Part shown: one piece after another, positions 24,651-34,103 of the stretch | How the letters are laid out: the number at the start of each line of letters is the position of its first letter | Position numbering within the stretch: position 1 is the first letter of the stretch | Assembly (NCBI GenBank): GCA_016929775.1 | Contig: JAFGIE010000243.1 | Coordinates: 8,785 to 72,784 of the forward strand | DNA length: 64,000 bases | Reading direction: 5' to 3' | Source of the DNA: Anaerolineae bacterium | Lineage (GTDB): Bacteria > Chloroflexota > Anaerolineae > JAFGEY01 | Position numbers and translations under genes: made by a program | Notes under the pieces: model-generated | The model's database searches: none | What the model was told of the DNA's origin: nothing | The model's input: only the letters and a program-made list of their open reading frames with translations

Positions 24651-26612
24651 ATGCCCATGGACAAACGAACCGATCGCCTTTCCATCCTCGTCGCCCTCAT
24701 CACGCTGCTCGCAGCGGCTTTCCGGGTGTACGGGCTTCGCTGGGAGGATGACTTGTTGGGCTATCCGCACCCCGACGAGCGGCACCTGGCGAACACCATG
24801 CTCCGCATCGCACTCCCAACCCCGATCGACTGGGATCTGCTGCTCAATGACGCGGACCACAGCCCGCTCAACCCGCGCAAGCTGATCCCCAATGGCGGCG
24901 GCGAGCACTATGACTTGGCATACGGCACCTTCCCGGTCTACGTCTACCGCGCGACGGCGGTCATCCTCTCCAGGCTGAGCGGCGATCCCGGTCTGGACAG
25001 CTATCAGGCATTCGGCCTGATCGGGCGCGCGATCACGGTTCTCTTTTCGTTGCTCACCGTCCTGTTGGTATATGCCATGGGCCGGCGCATCTCTGGGCCA
25101 TCCATAGCCCTGCTGGGCGCCGCGCTGCTCGCAGTGTGTGTCCTCCACATCCAGCTCTCGCACTTTATGACGGTCGATCTGCTCATGTCGGCGATGCTCA
25201 CCGGGGGCCTCTTTTTCGCCGTCCGTTTCGCCCAAGACGGTCGCACCCGGGACGCGATCGGGATGGGCGTCGCCCTCGGCCTTGCCATGGCGTGCAAGTT
25301 CAACGGCATCACGCTTGGGGCGGGGATTGGCGCCGCCTACATCGTCGCCTGGTTGGGGCGCAAGCGCTCGCTCAAGGACCTGCTGGCATTCTGCGTGCCG
25401 CTGACACTGCTCTTCTGGTTCCTGGCCTTTGCCGCGTTCGAGTACTATGCCGTGCGCGACCCATATACGTACGCGCGCGCGATCGGCGTCCAGGCCAAGA
25501 TGGTCTCCGGCGAGACCGACTGGCCCTACACACGCCAGTACATCAACACCGCGCCCTACTGGTTCCAGACAAAGAACCTGGTGCTGTGGGGCTTGGGCCT
25601 GCCACTCGGGATCGCGGCGCTCGCCGGTCTCCTCGGCGCGGGCGCGGAGCTGCTGTTCGCCCTCCTTCGGCCTGACCCCACCCGCGACGAGACACAGGCA
25701 GGCCCACACGCGCCGCGGTCGCCCCTTGCCGCGCTGGGCGACCGGCTCGCGCACTGGACGGCGCGCCAGGAGGTCGCCGGCTTGCTCGTCCTGCTTGGCT
25801 GGGCGGCGCCGTTCTACCTGTACACCGCGGGGCTGCACGTCAAGTTCCTGCGCTACATGCTGCCCCTCACCCCCGTCCTGTGCCTGCTCGCCGCGCGTCT
25901 GCTGCTCCAGTTGGGGGCACGCCTCGCCGCACGCGCCCGGCGCCAGGCGCGGCGTGTGGGGCTTGCTTGGGCCCTGCCCGCGCTGGTCATCCTACCCAGC
26001 CTGCTTTGGGCGCTGGCGTACATGCGCGTCTATGCGCAGGAGCACCCCTGGCAAGCCGCATCGCGCTGGTTCTACGAGAACGCACCCCAGGGCGCAGCCT
26101 ATACCTGGGAGGCGTGGGGCGATCGCCTGCCGGTCGACCTCCCGGCGGAGGACCTCTATCGCATCCCCTACGGATTCATGAACCAGGACGTGTGGATGCA
26201 CATCTACCACGACATGCCGCCTCAGGACAAGCTGGCGCACATCAGCGACGGACTCTGCCAGGCCGACTATGTGATCCTGTCGACGCCGCGCATCTACCTG
26301 TCCGTCGCCCGCCTGCCCTGGCGCTACCCGGTCGAGATCCGCTACTACGAGCTCCTCTTCACCGAGCAGCTGGGATACGAACTGGTCGCGCGATTCACCG
26401 CCTACCCGGGACTGGGCGCGCTCGACATCGTCGACCTGTCGGCGGACCAGAGCTTTTTCGACTATGAGCACCCCCTGGTCCTGATCTACCGCAAGACGCG
26501 CGACCTCACCCCGGAGGAGTGGGCAGAGCGCTTTGCGGCACAGCTACAGACCGAACCGCGTGCCAGCCGCGAGGGGAACGATCCGCCTGTCGAACTCCCG
26601 ATCCCCCGCTAG
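24651..26612 (+). CDS. Glycosyltransferase family 39-like integral membrane protein
   Basis: 653 residues with about ten to twelve membrane helices and a soluble C-terminal part (about residues 470-653). The first extracytoplasmic loop, after helix one, holds YPHPDERHLANTM, where the acidic pair fits the PMT/ArnT-type catalytic position. These GT-C enzymes move a sugar from a polyprenyl phosphate to protein or lipid on the outer membrane face. The abundant Thr-rich exported proteins in this window are possible acceptors, by inference. A second ATG at 24657 is equally possible; no clear ribosome site separates them. Confidence 0.8.
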   Translation: MPMDKRTDRLSILVALITLLAAAFRVYGLRWEDDLLGYPHPDERHLANTMLRIALPTPIDWDLLLNDADHSPLNPRKLIPNGGGEHYDLAYGTFPVYVYRATAVILSRLSGDPGLDSYQAFGLIGRAITVLFSLLTVLLVYAMGRRISGPSIALLGAALLAVCVLHIQLSHFMTVDLLMSAMLTGGLFFAVRFAQDGRTRDAIGMGVALGLAMACKFNGITLGAGIGAAYIVAWLGRKRSLKDLLAFCVPLTLLFWFLAFAAFEYYAVRDPYTYARAIGVQAKMVSGETDWPYTRQYINTAPYWFQTKNLVLWGLGLPLGIAALAGLLGAGAELLFALLRPDPTRDETQAGPHAPRSPLAALGDRLAHWTARQEVAGLLVLLGWAAPFYLYTAGLHVKFLRYMLPLTPVLCLLAARLLLQLGARLAARARRQARRVGLAWALPALVILPSLLWALAYMRVYAQEHPWQAASRWFYENAPQGAAYTWEAWGDRLPVDLPAEDLYRIPYGFMNQDVWMHIYHDMPPQDKLAHISDGLCQADYVILSTPRIYLSVARLPWRYPVEIRYYELLFTEQLGYELVARFTAYPGLGALDIVDLSADQSFFDYEHPLVLIYRKTRDLTPEEWAERFAAQLQTEPRASREGNDPPVELPIPR

Positions 26613-26660
26613 TTGGACCTGCTCGCCCTGGACGAGACTGAAAGGCAGGATGCCCTCTAC

Positions 26661-27875
26661 ATGCTCGATCTCCTCAAGCTCGGCTTGATCCTGGGACTGA
26701 CGATCGTCCTCCTCATACGTCGCTGGGATCTGGGCCTGATCCTGTTGATCGATACCCTGCTCCTGGCTCTGCTCTATCTCTACCCGCCCCTGGACACGCT
26801 GCGCTCGGTGCTTCACGGTGTGATCGCCCCCGACACCCTAAACCTGGTCGGCGCGGTGTTTCTCATGCTGACCCTCGCCGAGGTCATGCGCCGTACCGCG
26901 TCGATGGAGCGGATGGTGGGTGCGCTCCAGGTCGTCGTCCCCGACAGCCGCATCGTCCTCGCCACGATCCCGGCGCTGATCGGCCTGATGCCCATGCTCG
27001 GCGGCGCGATGTTCTCCGCGCCCATGATCAACGGCATTGGCGCTCGCCTCAAGATCTCGGCGGAGCGCAGGACATTTGTCAACTACTGGTTCCGCCACGC
27101 CATGGAGTACGTCTGGCCTCTCTATACCTCCGTCCTGCTCACCGCTGCCCTGCTCGAGGTCACGCCAGCTGCGTACATCCGGGTCTCGTACCCGCTGACG
27201 CTCGTCGCCCTTGCCGGCGGCGTGGTGTGGGGCCTGATCGGGATCCCGCGCGAGGCGCGCCGCGCAGACGGACCGAGCCACCGTGCAGCCTGGCGTGACC
27301 TGTTCTTGAGCGTGTGGCCCCTCCTGCTGGTGATCCTGCTCGTCGTCGTCCTTCGCGTCAACATGCTCTTGAGCCTGTTCGGCGTGATCGCGGTGACGCT
27401 CGCCATCTACCGCATCGGGCCCGGGCAGTGGCTTGACCTGCTGAAGCGCAGCTTTCCCCCGCGCACCTTCTCCGCCATCCTGGGTGTGATGATCTTTAAG
27501 CAGGTGATCGAGGACACGGGCGCAGTCCAGCGCATCCCCGCCGCCTTGAGCGATCTGGGACTCCCGCCCCTCCTGGTCGCGTTTCTCGTCCCGCACCTGA
27601 TCGGTCTGCTGACCGGCACGCCGCCAGCGGCGATGGCGCTCAGCATCCCGATCGTCCTACCGTTGGTGGACACGCCCGCCTACGACTATCTCGCCGCCGG
27701 GGTATGGATGTTCGTCGGGGCGTTCAGCGGCGTCATGCTCTCGCCCCTCCATCTCTGCCTCGCCCTGACGCGCGAGTACTTTGGGGCGCATTGGGGCATC
27801 CTCTACCGCTCGATCGCGCCTGCCACGGCGACGATCGTCATCGCGGCGCTCGGGCTCGTGCTGTGGCGGTCGTGA
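26661..27875 (+). CDS. DUF401 family membrane protein (transporter-like)
   Basis: 404 residues with about ten membrane helices. LPMLGG-type segments (IGLMPMLGGAMFSAPM) and a second half with TGTPPAAMALSIPIVLPL give the pseudo-repeat of the ion-transporter superfamily to which DUF401 belongs. The ATG at 26661 (GCAGGA upstream) is preferred to a TTG at 26613, which directly follows the previous stop. Family members are suspected carboxylate or ion carriers; nothing here fixes the substrate. It lies between the glycosyltransferase and the ferredoxin oxidoreductase operon, whose own promoter starts 11 bases after its stop. Confidence 0.85.
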   Translation: MLDLLKLGLILGLTIVLLIRRWDLGLILLIDTLLLALLYLYPPLDTLRSVLHGVIAPDTLNLVGAVFLMLTLAEVMRRTASMERMVGALQVVVPDSRIVLATIPALIGLMPMLGGAMFSAPMINGIGARLKISAERRTFVNYWFRHAMEYVWPLYTSVLLTAALLEVTPAAYIRVSYPLTLVALAGGVVWGLIGIPREARRADGPSHRAAWRDLFLSVWPLLLVILLVVVLRVNMLLSLFGVIAVTLAIYRIGPGQWLDLLKRSFPPRTFSAILGVMIFKQVIEDTGAVQRIPAALSDLGLPPLLVAFLVPHLIGLLTGTPPAAMALSIPIVLPLVDTPAYDYLAAGVWMFVGAFSGVMLSPLHLCLALTREYFGAHWGILYRSIAPATATIVIAALGLVLWRS

Positions 27876-27885
27876 AGCGCATATC

Positions 27886-27914
27886 TTGACAGAAACGCCC
27901 ATTTTGGGTATCAT
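27886..27914 (+). promoter_or_regulatory. Promoter of the korDABC operon
   Basis: TTGACA (27886-27891, perfect), 17 bases, TATCAT (27909-27914, 5 of 6). It gives a short leader of about 35 bases before the korD start, with GAGGAGG in it. Confidence 0.8.
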
Positions 27915-27954
27915 CGTGCATAGGATCAGCGTCGATGTTCGAGGAGGAACATAG

Positions 27955-28251
27955 ATGACTTTGGAGCGCGACCCAGCCCGCACCGTGGCTGGGCAGGAAC
28001 CTCGTCCCAAGAAGCGTCGTCTCCCCAGGGGCGAGGTTCACATTTTCGACAACTGGTGCAAGGGATGTGGGCTGTGCATCGAGTTCTGCCCGAGCGGCGT
28101 GCTGGTGCTCGGCTTGGACAACCGCCCCAAGGCGATCTATCCGGAAAAGTGTACCGCCTGCCGGTGGTGCGAGCTGCACTGCCCTGATTTCGCGATCTTT
28201 GTCACCGACATTGAGCCTCCAGACACTCCTGACAGCGAGGATGCGACGTGA
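27955..28251 (+). CDS. korD: 2-oxoacid:ferredoxin oxidoreductase delta subunit (2x[4Fe-4S] ferredoxin)
   Basis: 98 residues with a basic N-terminal tail and two ferredoxin-type clusters, CKGCGLCIEFCPSG and CTACRWCELHCPDF, each supplying C-x2-C-x2-C-x3-C. It passes electrons from the catalytic subunits to soluble ferredoxin. GAGGAGG lies upstream of the ATG. The next gene begins with GTG overlapping the stop codon, so the subunits are made in a coupled series. Confidence 0.93.
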   Translation: MTLERDPARTVAGQEPRPKKRRLPRGEVHIFDNWCKGCGLCIEFCPSGVLVLGLDNRPKAIYPEKCTACRWCELHCPDFAIFVTDIEPPDTPDSEDAT

Positions 28252-29387
28252 CCACGCGCTTGATGCAGGGCAACGAAGCGTGCGCCGAAGGCGCCATTGT
28301 CGCGGGCTGCCGCTTCTTCGCCGGCTACCCGATCACGCCCGCCACCGAGATCGCCGAGATCATGGCGCGCCGCCTGCCGCTGGTCGGGGGGCGGTTCATC
28401 CAGATGGAAGACGAGATCGCCAGCATCTCGGCGGTGATCGGCGGATCGGTGGGCGGCGCCAAGTCCATGACCGCGACCAGCGGGCCTGGGTTCTCCCTCA
28501 TGCAGGAGAACATCGGCTACGCTGCGATGGCAGAGATCCCGTGTGTCATCGTCGACGTACAGCGCACTGGGCCCAGCACGGGCCTGCCCACCCAGCCCTC
28601 ACAGGGCGACGTCATGCAAGCACGCTGGGGCACGCACGGCGACCACCCGATCATTGTCCTCTGCCCCTCGACTGTCAGCGAGACCTACACGTTGACCATT
28701 CGCGCGTTCAACCTTGCTGAACGGTACCGCACCCCCGTGATCCTGCTCATGGACGCGATGATCGGCCACATGCGCGAGGGGGTCGAACTGACGTCCACCC
28801 CCGAGATCTGGAACCGCGCGTCGACCGAGGTCCCCCCCGAGTGGTACAAGGCCTACGTCAACGCGCCCCACGATGTCCCTCCCCTCGCTCCCTTTGGCGA
28901 GGGGTATCGCTATCACATCACGGGTCTCTTTCACGATGAGCTGGGCTACCCCACGGAACGCCTGGACGAGATCAACCCGTGGCTGTCGCGCGTGTTCGGC
29001 AAGATCGAGCGCGGCTTGAGCGACATCCTGGACTACCAGGAGGACGGGCACTTGCAGCGTGCTGAGGTGATCGTGATCGCCTATGGCGCCACGGCGCGAT
29101 CGGCGGCGCACGCCGTCAGGCTGGCGCGCGAGAAGGGGATCCGGGTCAGCCTGCTCAAGCTGCGCACCCTGTGGCCCTTCCCGGAAGAGCACGTCGAGAG
29201 CGCCGCGGAGCGCCTGCACCGCGTGATCGTGCCCGAGATGAACCTCGGTCAACTCGCCCTGGAGGTGGAGCGCGTGGTCGGCAAGCACAAAGTCGTGCGC
29301 ATCAACCGCGCCGATGGACAGATGATCGACCCTGACGAAATCCTCGCCGCGATCGAGCAGCGTGGGACAAGAAGGGGGTTCCGATGA
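28248..29387 (+). CDS. korA: 2-oxoacid:ferredoxin oxidoreductase alpha subunit
   Basis: 379 residues, GTG start within the korD stop (GTGA). GYPITPATEIAE is the typical N-terminal pyrimidine-domain motif, TSGPGFSLMQENIGYA marks the substrate-side loop, and the C-terminal transketolase-like domain holds IAYGATARSA. The gamma domain is not fused but encoded separately, as in four-subunit KOR enzymes. With the other subunits it turns a 2-oxoacid plus CoA into an acyl-CoA and CO2 while reducing ferredoxin. 2-Oxoglutarate is the likeliest substrate, but branched-chain 2-oxoacids cannot be excluded. Confidence 0.93.
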   Translation: MTTRLMQGNEACAEGAIVAGCRFFAGYPITPATEIAEIMARRLPLVGGRFIQMEDEIASISAVIGGSVGGAKSMTATSGPGFSLMQENIGYAAMAEIPCVIVDVQRTGPSTGLPTQPSQGDVMQARWGTHGDHPIIVLCPSTVSETYTLTIRAFNLAERYRTPVILLMDAMIGHMREGVELTSTPEIWNRASTEVPPEWYKAYVNAPHDVPPLAPFGEGYRYHITGLFHDELGYPTERLDEINPWLSRVFGKIERGLSDILDYQEDGHLQRAEVIVIAYGATARSAAHAVRLAREKGIRVSLLKLRTLWPFPEEHVESAAERLHRVIVPEMNLGQLALEVERVVGKHKVVRINRADGQMIDPDEILAAIEQRGTRRGFR

Positions 29388-30301
29388 ACAACGGACGACC
29401 CGTACGTCCCCCAGAGTCGCGCGTCCACGAGCGCTACCTGCGACACAGCAAAAAGTTCCCGAACGTGTGGTGCGCAGGGTGCGGCAATGGCATCGTGCTC
29501 AGCGCCATCATCCGCGCCGTAGACGACCTCGGCTTGGACAAGAACGAGGTCGCCATGATCTCCGGCATCGGCTGCAGTGGTCGCATGCCCGTCTATGCCG
29601 ACTTTAACACCATGCACACCACACACGGTCGCGCCCTGGCGTTCGCCACCGGACTCAAGATGGTCCGCCCGTGGATGCGCATCCTGGTCGTTATGGGAGA
29701 TGGCGACGCACTGGCGATCGGCGGCAATCACTTTATCCACGCCGCGCGTCGCAACATCGGCCTCACGGCGGTCGTGATCAACAACCAGACCTACGGCATG
29801 ACGGGCGGGCAGTACTCGCCGACCACACCCCGCCACGCGCTGGCGACGACCGCCCCGTACGGTCACATGGAGCAGCCCTTTCCGATCACCGAGCTGGCGA
29901 AAGCCGCGGGGGCAGCCTATGTCGCGCGCAGCACCGTCTACCACGCCCGCGAACTCCAACGCTACATCCGCCACGCGCTCTCCAAGGACGGCTTCTCGAT
30001 CGTGGAGGCAGTCAGCTACTGCCACACCACCTTCGGCAAGCTGAACCGCATGGGACGCGCCACCGACATGATGCGTTACATCAAGGAGAACTCGATCACG
30101 CTCGCACAGTCCGCCACGATGGACCCGACAGAGCTCGAGAGCAAGATCGTCCGGGGCGTTTGGGTAGACCGCGACATCCCCGAGTACACGCAGCTCTACG
30201 ATCAGGCGAGCGCAGCTGCACAGGCCGAAGCCGCCGCGCGCGTGGCGGCGGGACAGACCATCCTGCCATTCGAGGACCAGAGCGAGGGAGGAATGGAATG
30301 A
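29384..30301 (+). CDS. korB: 2-oxoacid:ferredoxin oxidoreductase beta subunit (TPP-binding)
   Basis: 305 residues. VWCAGCGNG carries the first cluster-region cysteines, SGIGCSGR a further Cys, and MGDGDALAIGGNH with downstream NNQTYGMTGGQ form the Mg-thiamine diphosphate motif. It is the TPP-binding half of the enzyme. The ATG overlaps the alpha stop (ATGA). Its C-terminus ends in an Ala/Gln/Glu-rich tail, and its own stop overlaps the gamma start. Confidence 0.94.
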   Translation: MNNGRPVRPPESRVHERYLRHSKKFPNVWCAGCGNGIVLSAIIRAVDDLGLDKNEVAMISGIGCSGRMPVYADFNTMHTTHGRALAFATGLKMVRPWMRILVVMGDGDALAIGGNHFIHAARRNIGLTAVVINNQTYGMTGGQYSPTTPRHALATTAPYGHMEQPFPITELAKAAGAAYVARSTVYHARELQRYIRHALSKDGFSIVEAVSYCHTTFGKLNRMGRATDMMRYIKENSITLAQSATMDPTELESKIVRGVWVDRDIPEYTQLYDQASAAAQAEAAARVAAGQTILPFEDQSEGGME

Positions 30302-30843
30302 CCGAGCGCCTCGAGGTGCGCCTCGCCGGTATGGGGGGCCAAGGCATGATCCTGGCCGGCGTGATCCTCGCTGACGCCGCGATCCGCGATCACAAGCACG
30401 CGGTGCAGACGCAGAGCTATGGCCCCGAGGCGCGCGGCGGCGCCAGTCGCTCCGAGGTGATCGTGTCCGACGCCGAGATCGACTATCCGCAGGTGATCGA
30501 GGCGGACGTACTCCTCTGCATGAGCCAGCAGGCTTGCGATCAGTACTACCGGCACATGAAGCGCTCTGGGGTGCTGATCGTCGACACCGCGCACGTGCAG
30601 CGCATTCCCACCATCCGGGCAATCAAGGCTGCCTTCACCGACTGGGCGACCGAAGTGACGGGACGCGAGATCACGGCGAGCGTCGTCGCCCTCGGGTTCC
30701 TGGTGGGGTTGACCAGCCTGGTCTCGACCGAGGCGCTAGAGGCTGCCGTCCTCGATCGCGTTCCCGCAGGGACGGGCGAGACAAACCTGCGCGCCCTGCA
30801 GCGCGGACTGGCTGAGGCGGCTCAGCTCATGCAGGCAGCCTGA
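30298..30843 (+). CDS. korC: 2-oxoacid:ferredoxin oxidoreductase gamma subunit
   Basis: 181 residues beginning with RLAGMGGQGMILAG, the gamma-subunit glycine loop, followed by QSYGPEARGGASRSEV, which is highly conserved in the family and contacts CoA and the beta subunit. The ATG overlaps the beta stop as ATGA and has GGGAGG upstream. It completes a delta-alpha-beta-gamma operon. A large hairpin follows. Confidence 0.93.
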   Translation: MTERLEVRLAGMGGQGMILAGVILADAAIRDHKHAVQTQSYGPEARGGASRSEVIVSDAEIDYPQVIEADVLLCMSQQACDQYYRHMKRSGVLIVDTAHVQRIPTIRAIKAAFTDWATEVTGREITASVVALGFLVGLTSLVSTEALEAAVLDRVPAGTGETNLRALQRGLAEAAQLMQAA

Positions 30844-30875
30844 GCGCACGCACATCCCGATCGGCTCACGCATGA

Positions 30876-30930
30876 CACGGGCGGCTCCTCGCGTGCCAAC
30901 CAAAAGGGCACGCAAGAAGAGCCGCCCGTG
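30876..30930. terminator. Bidirectional hairpin between korC and the M42 peptidase genes
   Basis: A 12-bp outer stem (CACGGGCGGCTC with GAGCCGCCCGTG) and an inner GCGTGCC/GGCACGC stem form a 55-base hairpin between two convergent stops. Neither side has a clear T tract, so it may act mainly as an RNA end-protecting structure. Confidence 0.65.
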
Positions 30931-30960
30931 AGACCCTCTCGCGCCTATGCGCGCCAGACG

Positions 30961-31953
30961 TCAGTCGATCGGGTTGGACAGCATCGCCACCAGCAGCCGC
31001 ACGCCGTCCAGCACGTCGCTGTAGCTCACCGTCTCCGATGGAGAGTGCACGTACCGCGTCGTGATCGACATACATCCCGCTGGGATGCCCGCCTGCGTAG
31101 TCTGGATCGCACGCGCATCGGTCGTTCCCCCGACGAGCACCTCCATCTGGTAGGGAATGTCGTGCGCTTCGGCGGTCCGGACCATCCACTCCTTGACCCA
31201 CGGCGTTGCCAGCATGCCGCCGTCTTTGACCTTGATCGCCGGCCCGCCGCCGAGCCGCGTCGCCATCTTGACGGCGGGTTCGGGCGTATCGCCCGCGAGC
31301 GTCACATCGACCGCGATCCCGACATCCGGCGCGATGCCGTAGGCGCTGGTCGTCGCGCCGCGCAGGCCGACCTCTTCCTGGGTGCTGAACACAAAGTAGA
31401 CGTCGTGCGGCGACGAGGACAGATCGCGCATGGCCTGCACCAGGACCGCACATCCGATCCGGTCGTCCATCGCCTTTGACGTGAGGTGATCGCTGATCTC
31501 GACCATAGGCCGCAGGAAACACGCTACGTCGCCGACCTTGACCGGGCAGTCTTCGCGGCTGCTCGCGCCTACGTCGACGTAGAGCTTTTCCATGGGCGGG
31601 ACCTCGTTCGGCTTGTCGGTCTTTTCGACGGCGATCACACCCACGGTGCCGTTCTCGAACAGCACGCGCCCCATCATCTCGTACAACGTCCGTACGCCGC
31701 CGATCGGGTTGATCCGCAAAAAGCCCTTCTCGTCCACCCAGGACACGATCACGCCGATCTCGTCCATGTGCGCCGAGAGCATGACCTTCACACCCGAGCC
31801 ATCCCCCTTTTTCAGGGCGATCAAGTTGCCGAGCGCATCCGTCCACACCTTGTCCGCCAGGCCGGCGATCTCGCCCTCGATCAGCGCCCGCACGCGGTGC
31901 TCAGCGCCCGATGGGCCCCAAGCCTCTACCAGTTTCCTGATCGTGTCCTTCAT
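30961..31953 (-). CDS. M42 family metallopeptidase (third of three)
   Basis: 330 residues of the tetrahedral (TET) aminopeptidase/endoglucanase-M family. Metal and catalytic residues are visible in order: SAHMDEIGV (His), MDDRIGCAV (bridging Asp), TQEEVGLRG (catalytic Glu pair), IAVDVT (Asp) and RYVHSPSE (His). These cytoplasmic dodecamers trim peptides in many archaea and thermophilic bacteria. Its start directly follows the stop of the second copy. The three copies differ clearly in sequence, so they are probably specialised for different residues rather than a recent duplication. Confidence 0.93.
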   Translation of the reverse strand: MKDTIRKLVEAWGPSGAEHRVRALIEGEIAGLADKVWTDALGNLIALKKGDGSGVKVMLSAHMDEIGVIVSWVDEKGFLRINPIGGVRTLYEMMGRVLFENGTVGVIAVEKTDKPNEVPPMEKLYVDVGASSREDCPVKVGDVACFLRPMVEISDHLTSKAMDDRIGCAVLVQAMRDLSSSPHDVYFVFSTQEEVGLRGATTSAYGIAPDVGIAVDVTLAGDTPEPAVKMATRLGGGPAIKVKDGGMLATPWVKEWMVRTAEAHDIPYQMEVLVGGTTDARAIQTTQAGIPAGCMSITTRYVHSPSETVSYSDVLDGVRLLVAMLSNPID

Positions 31954-33000
31954 CTACTCCTGTCCTCCTTGCACGCGCCCGACGACATCGGGCGTCAGCC
32001 GCCGCAGCGCAGCGGTCATGAGCTTGACGGTATTCTCTAGATCATCCTTGCTCAGCACGCTCACCGGCGAGTGAATGTACCGGCTTGGCACGCTGACCGG
32101 CGCCGACGGCACGCCCGTCTTTGCCAGGTGAATCGCCCCTGCGTCCGTCCCTCCCTTGCCAGGCTGCTTGAACTGGTAGGGAATCCCCTCCGCCTCGGCG
32201 GTCTCGATCAGCAGTCGCAGCAAGCGCCGGTCGGCGATCACCGAGCGATCCATGGGGCTGAGCGCGGGACCCTTGCCCACCTCCGTCGTCGGGCTCAGGT
32301 CCTTCTCGCGCGGCCCATCGTCACAGATCGTCCCTTCAAGGACGAACGCCGCGTCGGGCATCACGCGGTAGCCCGCTACGCGAGCCCCCCGCAGGCCGAC
32401 CTCTTCCATCGTCGTGAACACCGGCCAAAACTCAAAGGGGTAGGGCCCGTTCTCGATCAGGGCGACGAGCACCGCGCACCCCGCCCGATCGTCAAAGGCC
32501 TTGCCCTTGACCATCCTGCCCAGGTCCTCGAACTGCACGTCAAAGGTCCCATAGTCGCCCTGCTTGACCAGGCGCTCGGCCTCGGCCTTGGACGTGACGC
32601 CGATGTCGATCGCCAGGTTGTCGCTCGACACCACCTTTGTCCGTTCCTCGCGGCTGGTCAGGTGCACGGGCTTGATAATGATCGCGCCGGGCAGCCTGGA
32701 CGCCCCGATCCGCACCCTTTTTGCGGGCAGCACGCGATCGTCGATCCCGCCGACCTTGACAAAGTGCAGCAGGCCCTCCTCGTCGGCGTGCGTGATCATG
32801 AACCCCACCTCGTCCATGTGCGCCGCCACCATCACCTTGAAGTCGGGGTTTGCCGTGCCCGCCTGCCGCGCGATGATGTTGCCCAGATGATCGACCTGGA
32901 CCTCATCTACCTTGCCCGCGATCGCATCCAGCACGACCTGGCGCACGTCCTGTTCGCATCCCGATGGACCGAACGCATTCGATAGTGCACTGAGGATCAT
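31954..33000 (-). CDS. M42 family metallopeptidase (second of three)
   Basis: 348 residues. VAAHMDEVGF, FDDRAGCAV, TMEEVGLRGA and RYIHSPVS mark the binuclear metal site and catalytic Glu pair. The Asp after the Glu pair is replaced locally by VLEGTICDD, a known variation in CelM/FrvX-like members where Glu supplies the metal ligand. The ATG shares one base with the stop of the first copy (TGATG), so it is coupled. The expected product is an aminopeptidase acting on peptides in the cytoplasm. Confidence 0.93.
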   Translation of the reverse strand: MILSALSNAFGPSGCEQDVRQVVLDAIAGKVDEVQVDHLGNIIARQAGTANPDFKVMVAAHMDEVGFMITHADEEGLLHFVKVGGIDDRVLPAKRVRIGASRLPGAIIIKPVHLTSREERTKVVSSDNLAIDIGVTSKAEAERLVKQGDYGTFDVQFEDLGRMVKGKAFDDRAGCAVLVALIENGPYPFEFWPVFTTMEEVGLRGARVAGYRVMPDAAFVLEGTICDDGPREKDLSPTTEVGKGPALSPMDRSVIADRRLLRLLIETAEAEGIPYQFKQPGKGGTDAGAIHLAKTGVPSAPVSVPSRYIHSPVSVLSKDDLENTVKLMTAALRRLTPDVVGRVQGGQE

Positions 33001-34091
33001 CAGGCCTCTCCCTCCTTCTCGGCGCGCGGTCCCCACACCAGGCTGTCCATCGTGCTCTCGTCCAGCCCGGCAATGAACTGGGCCATCAGGCGACCGGTGC
33101 GCACCACGTCCTTGACCGCCAGCGTCTCGATCGGCGTGTGCATGTTGCGTAGCGGGATGCTGAGCAGCGCAGTCGGGATCCCGTCGCGCGTGATCTGCAT
33201 CGCGTTGGCATCGGTGCCTGTGCCCCTCGGGGCAACCTCGACCTGCACCGGGATCTCGAACGCTTCGGCGACCTTCTTGAGTCCGGCAAAGAGCGCAGGG
33301 TGAATGTTGGGTCCAATCGCCAGCGCCGGGCCTTTGTCTAGCTCGATCGCATCCTGGGGACTGACGCCCGGCTGCTTCCCGAATCCGACGTCGATCGCGA
33401 TGCCCACGTCGGGCGCGATGCCGTACGTGCTGGTGATCGCGCCGCGCAGCCCGACTTCTTCCTGCACCGTCGCCACCGCATACACGTCCCACTGGTGCTG
33501 GACGGCGCGCAGCGCATCCAGGCAGACCGCAATCGCGACCACCGCAGCCCGATCGTCGAACGCCTTGCCACACACGCGCCCGTTCTGCAGCTCGACGAAC
33601 GACCTACGGATCGTGATCAGGTCCCCCACGCGCACCGCAGTCTCCAGCTCGGACTGCGTCAGTCCAACGTCGATGAACAGCTCGTCCATCGGCACTGGCT
33701 TGCCGCGTTCCTCCTCGCTCAGGACGTGCGGCGGGCGGCTGCCGATCACGCCCGGCAGGTCCCGGCGCCCGTGCACCATGACCTCTTGTCCCATCAGGGT
33801 GCGCACGTCGAACCCGCCCACTTGCGTGAAGCGCAGCATCCCCTGATCGAGTATGGTCACCATCAGGCCGATCTCATCCATGTGCCCGGCAAGCATGACA
33901 CGTCGTCGGGGCGTTGGCCCGACGCCTTTCTTGAGCGCGATCACGCTGCCCATCGCGTCGGTGCGCACCTCGTCGGCGAGCTCGGTGAACGCTGCTATGA
34001 CCAGCGACCGCACGCGCTCCTCATAGCCGGACACGCCGCTCGTCTCGGACAGTGCCTTCAGTAATCCAACGACCTCCACAGCAACCTCCAT
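33000..34091 (-). CDS. M42 family metallopeptidase (first of three)
   Basis: 363 residues. LAGHMDEIGL, FDDRAAVVA, VQEEVGLRGA, IAIDVGF and RNMHTPIE mark the metal ligands and catalytic Glu pair in the usual order. The apical domain between the first His and the Asp is of normal size. It lies 12 bases behind the IPT/TIG protein gene and may share its promoter (34984-35012). As first of a coupled set of three, it points to a peptide-recycling complex family; mixed TET complexes from paralogues are known in archaea. Confidence 0.93.
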   Translation of the reverse strand: MEVAVEVVGLLKALSETSGVSGYEERVRSLVIAAFTELADEVRTDAMGSVIALKKGVGPTPRRRVMLAGHMDEIGLMVTILDQGMLRFTQVGGFDVRTLMGQEVMVHGRRDLPGVIGSRPPHVLSEEERGKPVPMDELFIDVGLTQSELETAVRVGDLITIRRSFVELQNGRVCGKAFDDRAAVVAIAVCLDALRAVQHQWDVYAVATVQEEVGLRGAITSTYGIAPDVGIAIDVGFGKQPGVSPQDAIELDKGPALAIGPNIHPALFAGLKKVAEAFEIPVQVEVAPRGTGTDANAMQITRDGIPTALLSIPLRNMHTPIETLAVKDVVRTGRLMAQFIAGLDESTMDSLVWGPRAEKEGEA

Positions 34092-34103
34092 CCTCGATCC
34101 GCG

